Shown here: positions 20,636 through 30,140 of the stretch, in pieces
Layout: each line of letters begins with the position of its first letter
How positions within the stretch are numbered: the first letter of the stretch is position 1
Assembly: GCA_000969725.1 (NCBI GenBank)
Contig: JXSR01S010091.1
Source of the DNA: Ophiothrix spiculata
Taxonomy: Eukaryota > Echinodermata > Ophiuroidea > Amphilepidida > Ophiotrichidae
DNA: 32,559 nucleotides
Reading direction: 5' to 3' (one strand)
Position numbers and translations under genes: made by a program
The notes under the pieces: model-generated
Told to the model about the DNA's origin: nothing
Database searches by the model: none
What the model saw: only the letters and a program-made list of their open reading frames with translations

Positions 20636-20724
20636 TTAAACAAGAATAAATAATGAGGACAATTGTTACTCAGGTATAGTGCTTTCTTGGGGAGGGGACG
20701 TCTAAATAAACCACCAAGATAACA

Positions 20725-21009
20725 AAAATGAAAGTTGAAATATTTTGAAAAATGTAGACAGCATGATAATAAACAGTAGCGGTGAACAACTTATTGACCT
20801 AACATTTATTGTTTTCACTTAGCAACACATCTGGTATTCACCTTAGCGTCATCACACCTAAAAGACTACTTACTTCAAACCAGACTCAAGCATTATTTAT
20901 CACGTTCTAAAGTTGGAGAAACACCGTTGAGATTAGTTGAAAGACATTACCATTTACTGTCAAAGTGAATCCAGTCTCGCCAACCATGTCTATTTTTAAT
21001 TTTGATATA
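20725..21009 (+). repeat. 285-bp direct repeat, left of gap
   Basis: Same length as 22279-22563 with about nine mismatches and no indel (about 97% identity). It contains the whole cysteine-rich exon copy on the minus strand and runs right up to the gap. Confidence 0.95.
20790..20956 (-). pseudogene. Cysteine-rich terminal exon copy (left of gap)
   Basis: Splice acceptor CTTTGACAG just above 20956, then a diverged version of the exon, ending in the frame segment AKVNTRCVAK, a TGA (20815-20817) and an AATAAA (20805-20810) almost overlapping it. It shows the likely natural end of the gene: stop followed at once by the polyadenylation signal. The copy is broken in several places. Confidence 0.6.
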
Positions 21010-22009
21010 NNNNNNNNNNNNNNNNNNNNNNNNNNNNNNNNNNNNNNNNNNNNNNNNNNNNNNNNNNNNNNNNNNNNNNNNNNNNNNNNNNNNNNNNNNN
21101 NNNNNNNNNNNNNNNNNNNNNNNNNNNNNNNNNNNNNNNNNNNNNNNNNNNNNNNNNNNNNNNNNNNNNNNNNNNNNNNNNNNNNNNNNNNNNNNNNNNN
21201 NNNNNNNNNNNNNNNNNNNNNNNNNNNNNNNNNNNNNNNNNNNNNNNNNNNNNNNNNNNNNNNNNNNNNNNNNNNNNNNNNNNNNNNNNNNNNNNNNNNN
21301 NNNNNNNNNNNNNNNNNNNNNNNNNNNNNNNNNNNNNNNNNNNNNNNNNNNNNNNNNNNNNNNNNNNNNNNNNNNNNNNNNNNNNNNNNNNNNNNNNNNN
21401 NNNNNNNNNNNNNNNNNNNNNNNNNNNNNNNNNNNNNNNNNNNNNNNNNNNNNNNNNNNNNNNNNNNNNNNNNNNNNNNNNNNNNNNNNNNNNNNNNNNN
21501 NNNNNNNNNNNNNNNNNNNNNNNNNNNNNNNNNNNNNNNNNNNNNNNNNNNNNNNNNNNNNNNNNNNNNNNNNNNNNNNNNNNNNNNNNNNNNNNNNNNN
21601 NNNNNNNNNNNNNNNNNNNNNNNNNNNNNNNNNNNNNNNNNNNNNNNNNNNNNNNNNNNNNNNNNNNNNNNNNNNNNNNNNNNNNNNNNNNNNNNNNNNN
21701 NNNNNNNNNNNNNNNNNNNNNNNNNNNNNNNNNNNNNNNNNNNNNNNNNNNNNNNNNNNNNNNNNNNNNNNNNNNNNNNNNNNNNNNNNNNNNNNNNNNN
21801 NNNNNNNNNNNNNNNNNNNNNNNNNNNNNNNNNNNNNNNNNNNNNNNNNNNNNNNNNNNNNNNNNNNNNNNNNNNNNNNNNNNNNNNNNNNNNNNNNNNN
21901 NNNNNNNNNNNNNNNNNNNNNNNNNNNNNNNNNNNNNNNNNNNNNNNNNNNNNNNNNNNNNNNNNNNNNNNNNNNNNNNNNNNNNNNNNNNNNNNNNNNN
22001 NNNNNNNNN
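21010..22009. other. Assembly gap of exactly 1000 N
   Basis: A round number, so probably a default-size scaffold gap. It is bounded by a direct repeat on one side and a LINE fragment on the other. Confidence 1.
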
Positions 22010-22130
22010 GTTATGGCGAGTCAGTAGTTCAGCAATATAAACAGGAGATTGACCGTTGAGGGCTTTGTAAGTCATGAGCAAGATTTTATATACAATGCGT
22101 TGATATAGATGATAACGCTTAAGTAGAACA
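22010..22130 (-). pseudogene. LINE reverse-transcriptase C-terminal fragment
   Basis: On the minus strand the frame reads HLYQRIVYKILLMTYKALNG followed by QSPVYIAELLTRHN. This matches the LHWLPVxQRIxYKxLLLTYKALxGxAPxYIxDLL block seen after the RT domain in CR1/L2/jockey-type LINEs. The element's start lies to the right and is worn (the LHWLP part is degraded); its continuation is inside the gap. Clade assignment is not possible from this piece. Confidence 0.8.
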
Positions 22131-22278
22131 CGGAAAAATTAAAACAAAATGTAGAGAATTGACTTCTAGTGCTTCATGTAGACAGCATTAACGGATTAAG
22201 ATACTTTTGGTATACTGCCAAGTTGTATAAAAGAATCAAAGAAGTCCAAATTATTGTACATAGAAAGATGTGTTTAGT

Positions 22279-22563
22279 AAAATGAAAGTTGAAATATTTT
22301 GAAAAATGTAGACAGCATGATAATTAACAGTAGCGGTGAACAACTTATTGACCTAACATTTATTGTTTTCACTTAGGAACACATCTGGTATCCACCTTAG
22401 CGTCATTACACCCAAAAGACTGCTTACTTCCAACCAGACTCAAGCATTATTTATAACGTTCTAAAGTGGGAGAAACACCGTTGAGATTAGTTGAAAGACA
22501 TTACCATTTACTGTCAAAGTGAATCCAGTCTCGCCAACCATGTCTATTTTTAATTTTGATATA
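22279..22563 (+). repeat. 285-bp direct repeat, right of gap
   Basis: Second copy of 20725-21009; beyond 22563 the sequence continues where the first copy runs into N. Confidence 0.95.
22344..22510 (-). pseudogene. Cysteine-rich terminal exon copy (right of gap)
   Basis: Near twin of the copy at 20790-20956. The 3' part reads GCNDAKVDTRCVPK before the stop (22369-22371) and AATAAA (22359-22364). Acceptor CTTTGACAG lies above 22510. Broken, but its closing segment is the best readable of the array. Confidence 0.6.
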
Positions 22564-23314
22564 GTCATTTTATGAGAGAGTTAAGCACAATCAAGGAGGG
22601 TATTATTCTAGAACTTTCACAAAACACACTCATATTATGATAAGCACCCCATCCCTCACATCCGTCCGCAGCGCAAGATATATATCCTAAACCAGTGATT
22701 ACAGATACAAACTAAGTGGTCCAAAACACTGTCCTAAATTAATCTAAACTGCGCGTCCAAGTTTCTATCAATGATTACTACCGTTGCAGATGAATTCACT
22801 AACTTAAGGTTTTTTTCCAATATTTTTCGGCAAGCCAACAAAACTCATCAATCAGTAATCATTATGTATCATTCAAGTTCACCAACAAGCGATACCAAAT
22901 TCCAAAGAATTGTTGATTACAAAAATCTCTTCTTACAGATCTATCAATTACATGGCACTCGAGCCATCATATTAGTCATCATCATGACTGGCGGGCAATT
23001 CAAAACTTCAATTTAATTTAGACAAGACTTAAATTGAGAGGGCTCTTTTCAAATATACCATGCGCCCAAGAGTCCAAGCTTTAACAAGGAACAATGGCCC
23101 CGGTCGGGGACGAAGGCATCCATCTTATTCACTCATGACACAAATATATAAAATTCATCATAACAATAGTAAATTTAAAAAAAATAACAACAATAACCAT
23201 TTTATTTTTCAACAAAATTAATGTAACAGCAACATCAACATTTTTTTTCTAAAGGATAACGTTATTCTAACATTGAAGTCAAAATTAAAAATCACCTACA
23301 TAATATAAAAAACA
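22564..23314. other. Intergenic, no feature seen
   Basis: An 81-codon plus frame (22771-23016) has no recognisable domain. A small GC-rich inverted repeat CCCCGGTCGGGG lies near 23098. No repeat partner found in the window. Confidence 0.4.
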
Positions 23315-23480
23315 CAAATTTAATAATTTTCATTCTATGTTTAACAAACATTCAATAACGTCTGTTTTTACGAGCAAAATATATTTCTTTTGTCTAATAT
23401 TTTTCCTTTAGTGTTCCACATTGCGCTTGAATTAATGTTTTTAATGAATCAAAACAGAGCTCAAGGTCCGTCATGTTAAA
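23315..23480 (+). repeat. Old duplicated block, copy 1
   Basis: Aligns loosely with 26868-27025: AAATTTAATAATTTT, later CACATTGC and AATGAATCAAAA followed by AGAGCTCAA. A 27-codon minus-strand frame here (MFNMTDLELCFDSLKTLIQA...) is not preserved in the partner. Confidence 0.5.
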
Positions 23481-23862
23481 CATTATTTAAAGTCAGTTGG
23501 CATTTAGCATTCTGTGCCTGCATCCTTGCAAGAGACTTGCACAGATATCTAAATTTACTCGAAATGCTTTTGAAATCGTTTTTATATGAAAACTTGAAAC
23601 TCGCGTGACCAAGAAAATATCAAGAGACCTTTTAAAGAGAAAAATTGAAGCTTCTTAAACAAGAACGTAGACTCAAGCACATAAGATGGTTTATTAGAAT
23701 GACCGTCGGTTTTATCCAGGGAATATGCAATAGAGCTATGACCAATGCAAAAACACTTAACAGGGGAATGGTGAGGAGATCTGCCAAATGAATATTAATT
23801 AAAGCAATTACGGTTGTTCTTTAAAACATCTAAATATGACCAGTCATATCAAGGTACCTTAA

Positions 23863-24209
23863 AGGTGCAATTCATGATTTTGATGTGGCCTCTTTTCTAG
23901 CTAAGTAAAAAGAAGAGTACAACATAAATATATGCTGAAAATTTCACTTGATTCCGACCGTTCGTTTCCAAGTTAAAGGCTTTTCAGCATTTTGAAAATC
24001 CCCATAGGCTACTGTGTTGTAATTACTGTCGGGGCCCCGACAATAATTAGAAAATGACACATTTTCTCACTTTTCTTAAAAATGCAAGCACACATGAAAG
24101 AATGGTTTTGGTATCGTAACATATACCACTTGAGGATTCTTATAAGCTAAAATACTCAAATTTGATAGTGGTGACCTTGAGGGTGAAAAGTGGATCATGA
24201 ATTGCCCCT
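23863..24209. mobile_element. 347-bp MITE with TTAA target duplication
   Basis: TTAA at 23859-23862 and 24210-24213 flanks matching ends AGGTGCAATTCATGAT and, on the reverse strand, AGGGGCAATTCATGAT. A perfect palindrome TGTCGGGGCCCCGACA lies in the middle (about 24028-24043). TTAA duplication is the mark of piggyBac and Kolobok elements; AGG ends fit Kolobok better than the CCC-type ends of piggyBac, but no transposase is present to decide. Confidence 0.75.
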
Positions 24210-24215
24210 TTAAGG

Positions 24216-24929
24216 TCGGCATAGTATATTACCTGTTAAGGGACATTAAAACTAAGCATAGACAAAAAAGTTGAATTTCTAGTTCTATCAGAAACATTAC
24301 ATTTTTCCTGTATCATATTAATCAAGTTTTCTCAGAACTGAATCACCCCGATGCATTTTACCATTATACTTTGCAAACGGAACATCCAATAACCAAAAGC
24401 AAAGTGTCGTTTTAAAGTTTAAAATCTCAACTTTCAGAAAAGACCAAAATACCAGTTTTTATTTTTGGACCATTAAGGTGCCTTTCGATATGACGGTCAC
24501 ATATACTTATATCATTGCAACAAGAACAACGACTGTCACGGCAACAAAAACTAAACTGCAAAATTACCTTTGTGTCAATTCAAATAAAAGTTTTAAATTT
24601 CCAGAAGAAATCACAAGATTTCTTTGTTTGTATTACAATACAGTAGAAAAGACAAATTTTGGAGAAGAATGTAGATTTAACGAATTGTTGGAGGGCACTG
24701 TATTCTCCGCTAATTAGTTCATTTGCCCATTCAGCTCTTGATGTCTGACGAGCGGCTTCAAGGCTCTTGTGTCAGGTAATGCTCAGGTCACACAAGCTCT
24801 TCCATTGTCACCTGTGTTAAATTATGCAAAATGGATGTTCAAACATTCACAAATGTTGGGTAGAATACGGGTAGAAGGCATAAACACAGGTATGTTTTGA
24901 AAGTTTTTGATCAGAATTTTAATAAACAA
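24216..24929. other. Intergenic, no feature seen
   Basis: A 79-codon plus frame (24478-24717), threonine-rich at its start, has no motif. Nothing else seen. Confidence 0.4.
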
Positions 24930-25108
24930 CAAAAGTGAATGACACAATGTGCAAACAGTCGTTGTTTTCGTTCAGTGACACATCTGGTGTTCATCTTAGC
25001 GCCTGTATACCCAAAGGACTCCCTTCTTCAATGAGATTCACGATTATTTATCACACACTCTCAAGTGTTAGTAACGCTGTAGAGACTTGTAAAACGACAT
25101 GACTACAA
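24930..25108 (-). pseudogene. Cysteine-rich terminal exon copy, most diverged
   Basis: Recognised by CATCTGGTGTTCATCTTAGC (plus strand) and by the minus-strand segment AKMNTRCVTERKQRLFA, shared with the plus-strand copy at 16452-16640 (AKINTRCVAKQKQRLFA). The acceptor region is shortened relative to its sisters. Broken in several places. Confidence 0.5.
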
Positions 25109-25342
25109 TTAAGCACCGTCCGTTTTGAATGTACTTTGCGACTTTGATGCTAGTGGGAAATAATTGGAAGCTGTTAAGATAACAGGATATTTTGCAATAA
25201 TTAGCAGGGAATTATAAAAATTATGGGGACATTTGAAAATAAAATAGACACAGAAGCACATATGCACAAAAGTCAAATTATTTGCGAATAAGGGCACCTG
25301 TAATAATATGTGTTTGGATATGGGTTGATAGATAGAGCGTCG

Positions 25343-25413
25343 ACATACAGGAGCGTACCATTGTTGATTCGTGATGAATCCACAGTTTATGTTCAAATAA
25401 GCGCGTCACGCAC
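25343..25413 (-). repeat. Dispersed ~71-bp repeat, inverted copy
   Basis: Reverse complement of 7509-7580, about 87% identical by eye. Confidence 0.7.
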
Positions 25414-25561
25414 ATTCTTTTTGCTGAAAATAATAATACATTACATTGATATCTTCAACATATATTCTATTTTAAATCACATGAAGAGTGTAAAGAAGTT
25501 CCTATGTTACATTTTGGGTCAAAATTAGTTTTTGACAGATTTAGGTACATTGGTGGTAATA

Positions 25562-25585
25562 CCATTTTTACGTACGTAAAAATGG
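25562..25585. repeat. Perfect 24-bp palindrome
   Basis: CCATTTTTACGT and its exact reverse complement ACGTAAAAATGG adjoin without a spacer. It may be a dyad binding site or a footprint-like remnant; no adjacent gene supports regulation. Confidence 0.7.
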
Positions 25586-25812
25586 ACTACTTGCCAAACC
25601 GGAAGGGGTTTTACGCTTGAGTGAATTTTGCGTGACATTTCAAAAATTGAAAAAATATCAAATTGCAAGGATAATATTAACAAATATATATAGTTTTACA
25701 TATGTAGGAAGCATGGTTCAACAAATATGAGCACAAAATATATTAGAAGTCAGATGAGGTCAAATTTTCAACAAGATGTAATTTACATAAATGACATGTC
25801 AAAGTGCACATT

Positions 25813-25985
25813 CGAAATATATTACACAAATATTGGTTGCTTTGAGGAGCATGGTGAAAATTGTTTCCCCCGGGTGATCTCAAAACCATTAATATGCCCG
25901 AAGTGAAGCTGAGGGCATATTCATGGTTTTGAGATCACCGTACCCTTAACAAAAAGCAGTCAATATTCGTTTTATATACCGAATA
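25813..25985. mobile_element. Foldback element with 27-bp core hairpin
   Basis: Core arms 25873-25899 and 25913-25939 (GGTGATCTCAAAACCATTAA... and its complement) pair over 27 bp with one mismatch around a 13-nt loop. Weaker complementarity continues outward (ATATTGGTTGCTT against AATATTGACTGCTT), giving an element of about 170 bp. Non-coding; type unknown. Confidence 0.7.
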
Positions 25986-26867
25986 TATAGATTTTTGTCA
26001 TCTGGTTGGTTAAAAGAACCATTTTAGCACTTAAAACGCCCGATGATATTTGTGATGACTCACCCCGAAAGAGGGGACTTTGCGACAGAATACTTTTCGA
26101 GAAACTGATGAAAATAGGCAGCAAAAAATTAAGAAAATAATAAGAATTTCCAGCAGATTTTCTGTTTTGTAAAATATGATCGCCTTGATCAATTTCAACA
26201 AGTACGGTGTCATTTTAAAGCTTAGAAAATGTTCTAACAGATACAATGATTAAATCAAAATTGATATCATCTGCAAAGTCCCCCTTTAACCAATCACAGG
26301 ACATGAATCTATATATGAGGTATATAAACACATTTATTGAATCAAAATCCATACTTTTGATCATGACATATTTGTTTAAAAAAATGACCTATTTTGAAGA
26401 GCCAGAAGTTCCTATGTATAAATTATTGACTTTCGATAACAGGAAAAGAAATAACAGATACAAACTGAAATTGTTTACTGATTTTCAACGAAACCCTGAC
26501 AGTTTCAACACGATACTTTATAAAACAAAACTGTTACACGATACCAGAACCATTTTTCTCAAAACCGATTTAATGTTACCTAGGAACTTTAGGAACTAGA
26601 AACGAAAGAAAACAAAATGATAGATTTTAAGAGAATAACAAACGTTAATAAGTCGGTTCTGTTTTGGCCTTTTCACTGAAGTAAACAAGTTACCCAGTTT
26701 TTGTTGCATAACATTTGTAATGGATAACGTATAAACAAAACTAACAAAACTCTTCTTCTATTGGTCCCTTTTTAAGATCTCAGCGAAAGGACAACCGTCC
26801 AATATTGAAATGAAGTCTTGTTTTAATACTGTATTGTATTGAATAAGTAGAGTTCGAAACACTTATA
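25986..26867. other. Intergenic; longest N-free open frame is chance-sized
   Basis: A 117-codon plus frame (26246-26599) is Lys/Asn/Ile-rich without motif. At the local base composition one frame of this length per window is expected by chance. No gene is called. Confidence 0.5.
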
Positions 26868-27025
26868 TCAAATTTAATAATTTTAAATGTCCGTTCGCTG
26901 TTTTTCATAACACTATTCTTTTATGAGGGCAACATAAATTTGTTTTGTAACTTTATTGTTTAATGATTCACATTGCAGATATGTTTATTTTCAATGAATC
27001 AAAAAATAGAGCTCAATGTCTTCAT
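26868..27025 (+). repeat. Old duplicated block, copy 2
   Basis: Partner of 23315-23480. A third, shorter trace (GATGTTTTTAATGAATC) lies at about 28447. Confidence 0.5.
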
Positions 27026-27307
27026 ATTTATTATTGTTTGTAAATGATTTATACAACAAATATTGATATTGTCATCAGTTATGTTTTCTAGATTTTTGTG
27101 TATTTATTAATTTTGCTAAGGGCATATTTGTTAAAGTGGGGTTCTAACAATATCATGTTCTACATTATATGCAATTAAATTGAGTCGGAGTAATAGACTG
27201 GGCGTTGAAAGACTGAATATTAGAAACTTCTTTTTAACACAATAGTCTAGTTCAAATGTTTTATAATGATAATAGTGCATTTTGTGAACAAGTTTGTTAA
27301 CCAATTA

Positions 27308-28056
27308 CACTGCCGCTCAAAAGTATTTCCACATAATTAAAAACATTCGAAACCTCTTTTTTTATAATAAACGACCTAAAATCATCAAATATTCATACTA
27401 GTATACTCTCTAAATGTAAAACGAGTGGAAAGAGTGAAAATTCACTCAAAAAGGAGTGAAGGGAGTTGAATGCAGGACAATCCGTTTTCGAGTGGACAAT
27501 TTTCACTCTAAAATGAGTGTTAGTGGAAGATTGTCATCAAAAATCCCCTTTTACTCCTTTTAGAGTGTTTTTCCACTCAAAAACGTATTGTCCTGCGTTT
27601 AACTCCTACAAAGAGTGGAAATTAACTCTTTTACATTTAGAGAGTATAGGTAACTTATCTATTCAACATGAATAAACTATGTTTGTTTTCATATTAAATC
27701 TTCCATTGCCATAGAAATGGCTGATTTCATGGTCCATATACAAATACACCACAAGTACAAATCTCATTAATATGTAACTTATCAATTTTTCATAACCTCA
27801 TTGATATCTTTTAACCGTATAGAATATTTTCAGGTTGTAAGTTTGAAAACAAATGCGCAGAAATGTACATTTCTAGCACAAGCATACATAAACTCAATTT
27901 TTTATGTGCAGATGAAAGAAGTAATGTGCATTACGTGCCATATTTTTCAAATGGAATGAATGCAATTACGGATTAGTTAATTCGATAATTGGATGAACGC
28001 CTTTTGAGATATGGCTGAATAAAGTTTTTGTGCGGAAATACTTTCGAATGGGAGTT
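27308..28056. mobile_element. 749-bp Tc1/mariner-type non-autonomous element
   Basis: TA at 27306-27307 and 28057-28058. The left end is CACTGCCGCTCAAAAGTATT; the reverse complement of the right end is AACTCCCATTCGAAAGTATT, followed in both by TCC and CA-rich sequence. About 26 bp pair with a few mismatches and no length change. There is no transposase inside. About 247 bp of its length belong to a nested MITE. Confidence 0.75.
27402..27648. mobile_element. Foldback MITE nested in the 27308-28056 element
   Basis: Starts TATACTCTCTAAATGTAAAA and ends with its mirror image. Inner arms also pair: GCAGGACAATCCGTTTTCGA against the complement near 27578-27597. The word GAGTG(G/A)AAA recurs many times. 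TA or TATA is the likely target duplication. Being inside the other element, it is the younger insertion. Confidence 0.85.
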
Positions 28057-28058
28057 TA

Positions 28059-29676
28059 ACTAGTGGATTCTATCCACTGGGATATAGATAATCTCCATTT
28101 AAGAGTTTGCAATCCGTAACCATTACTTTTTGTTGCTCGAAGAAGACACTAAACTATGACCTATTATGATTGACAGGTCTCTTTAGTGTGTTAAAACAAA
28201 AATCGATACTTCTTTGTCAATTACGACTTTGTAAACTATTATAAACTAAAGCCTTGGTCTTTTAATTCAACATTTTACAAAAGGCCAAAGAGGCCTGAAG
28301 TGATCATCTACATGTCTTAAATAATATGAAGCAAAATCAAAACAAGGAAAAACAAAATACACTACTTAAGCATAATAACGAAAAAATTAAAATAAATAAA
28401 ACAACGTTTCCTTTAAATATTATTGATACTTTTGCAAAGTTTAAGTTGATGTTTTTAATGAATCCCATTTATTGGGCCCAACACTTCATATAGCCTGATC
28501 AGATAAAGTTTTCTTTTTTCTTTTATGAATGTTATAGTCTAGTGCGATTCTAGTTCTATAATTACGTATATAATTATGTGTAATTTTAATTACAGGATAA
28601 TTAAAACTTCAGGATATTTGAAAAGATCCTAAAAATGTTGTGGAAGAAGATAAAGTTGATGTCTTTATATAAATATTCCTAACACTACTTTGAAGATGTC
28701 AAATACATTTAATATCTTATGCCAGAGGAATAATGATCCAGTATGCCATACATATAATATCGTTCATAAGAAATTGTCCTCATTGCCCATTTTGGCAGTT
28801 TGTATATACTTTATCTAGGTAGATTTTACATGCATTTTCGCATTTAAGACCGCAATAACTAAGATAAGTGAGTATCACCGGCAACAGTGAACTTACAGAT
28901 ATTCACACTGTGTCACATTCTATGCAGAAGTTTTAATCTTTTCAGTACAAAACCAATTGCCTGTTTCGTTATCGATTTTCATTATTGTATTAAAATATTA
29001 AAAAACAAACATTGCACGGTCGTTTTGACATAAATGTTGGGTTTTTTTTATCCATATGACGTCATGTATATCTATGATCTAATAAAGAAGTGAAGTATGA
29101 CGTGATCGCTAAATATTTAGCTACTAACAGCATCATTCTATATGTGTGTGGAATCGGTTGAAGCCGCCAAATTTTCAATGCAAACATAACTGTTTGATTA
29201 TTAAGTTATCCAAACAGAGCATTTGGAACACTACCTATGGGAGTACATCTAGACGTACTCATGTCGCCCGTATATACATAGAAAGGTGTGTGAGTGCTGT
29301 GGTAGATGTGCGATAGACCGTATTATTTTAAACATATTTACATGTTATATAGCTTAAACGCACAGCACATGTTAAAATCATCATGTCCTTTATAAAAAAT
29401 AAGATGATATATATTTTTAACACTTAAGTGACCAAGGGTGGTTCCTAGGGCCCTAAAACAAGCTTTCGCACGTAGAACGCAAAGAAAAAATACACCGCAG
29501 TAAAAGGATACAACGCAGTGGGTCCCTCAGTAGCAAAAACAAATCGACACAGTCGTTTTTTAGGGTGCTGTTTAATTTTCTTTTGCCCATAAAATCGAAA
29601 CAAATAACTTTTTGCTAATAATTTTGGCAATAAAATTGTACTTGCAATGCGCAAATTTCATGCAAAAATTCCTTCG
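28059..29676. other. Intergenic, no firm feature
   Basis: AT-rich. A small hairpin AGTGGAT/ATCCACT lies at about 28063-28079, next to the transposon's right end. A 69-codon minus frame (29445-29654) has no motif. Confidence 0.4.
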
Positions 29677-29866
29677 GGGACAGGGTTTTTTAAATTTTGG
29701 CGGGACAATTTTTGACGTGACATTTTTAATTAGTGGCAAATTTTTCTTGAAAATCTTGATTCTTTATTTTAATACTTTAGGTACTTTGTTACGCAATAAT
29801 TATGATCGCTTTTCAGTTGTTTTTTTAAATGTATCTGGCATTAGTTGAAAGAAAAGACCCTGTCCC
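29677..29866. mobile_element. Possible 190-bp MITE with short TIRs
   Basis: GGGACAGGGTTTTTT at 29677 and AAAAGACCCTGTCCC ending 29866 are inverted repeats with one mismatch. The interior does not pair and no target duplication is clear, so this is tentative. Confidence 0.4.
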
Positions 29867-30140
29867 ATAAAAACGTTGGCATGTCAATTTCAAGTTAATA
29901 TGGATAGAGGTAACTCTTGTATTGCTTGTAAGGTATTTACAACATAGAAGATTGTAGCTCAGGAGGACGAAGGTTCATGGCCCAAGCATTCATTTTTTTG
30001 TCTGTTTTTAGCTTATAAAATGAAGGACACAAAATGTTATGTTTTAAAAATACTTGCACTACCAGAGTTAATTCATAACTTTTAGTCTCCTGCCAGTTTA
30101 TAGTTACATATTCAGTTAACCTCCTGTACCATATCACATA

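Noticed and set aside
20965-22081. Open frames of 341-364 codons across the second gap
   Set aside because: Artefacts of N; only the short minus-strand tail at 22010-22081 is meaningful, as a LINE fragment.
26246-26599. 117-codon plus-strand frame as a possible gene
   Set aside because: No motif, AT-driven composition, and about one such frame is expected by chance in this window at roughly 7% stop frequency per codon.
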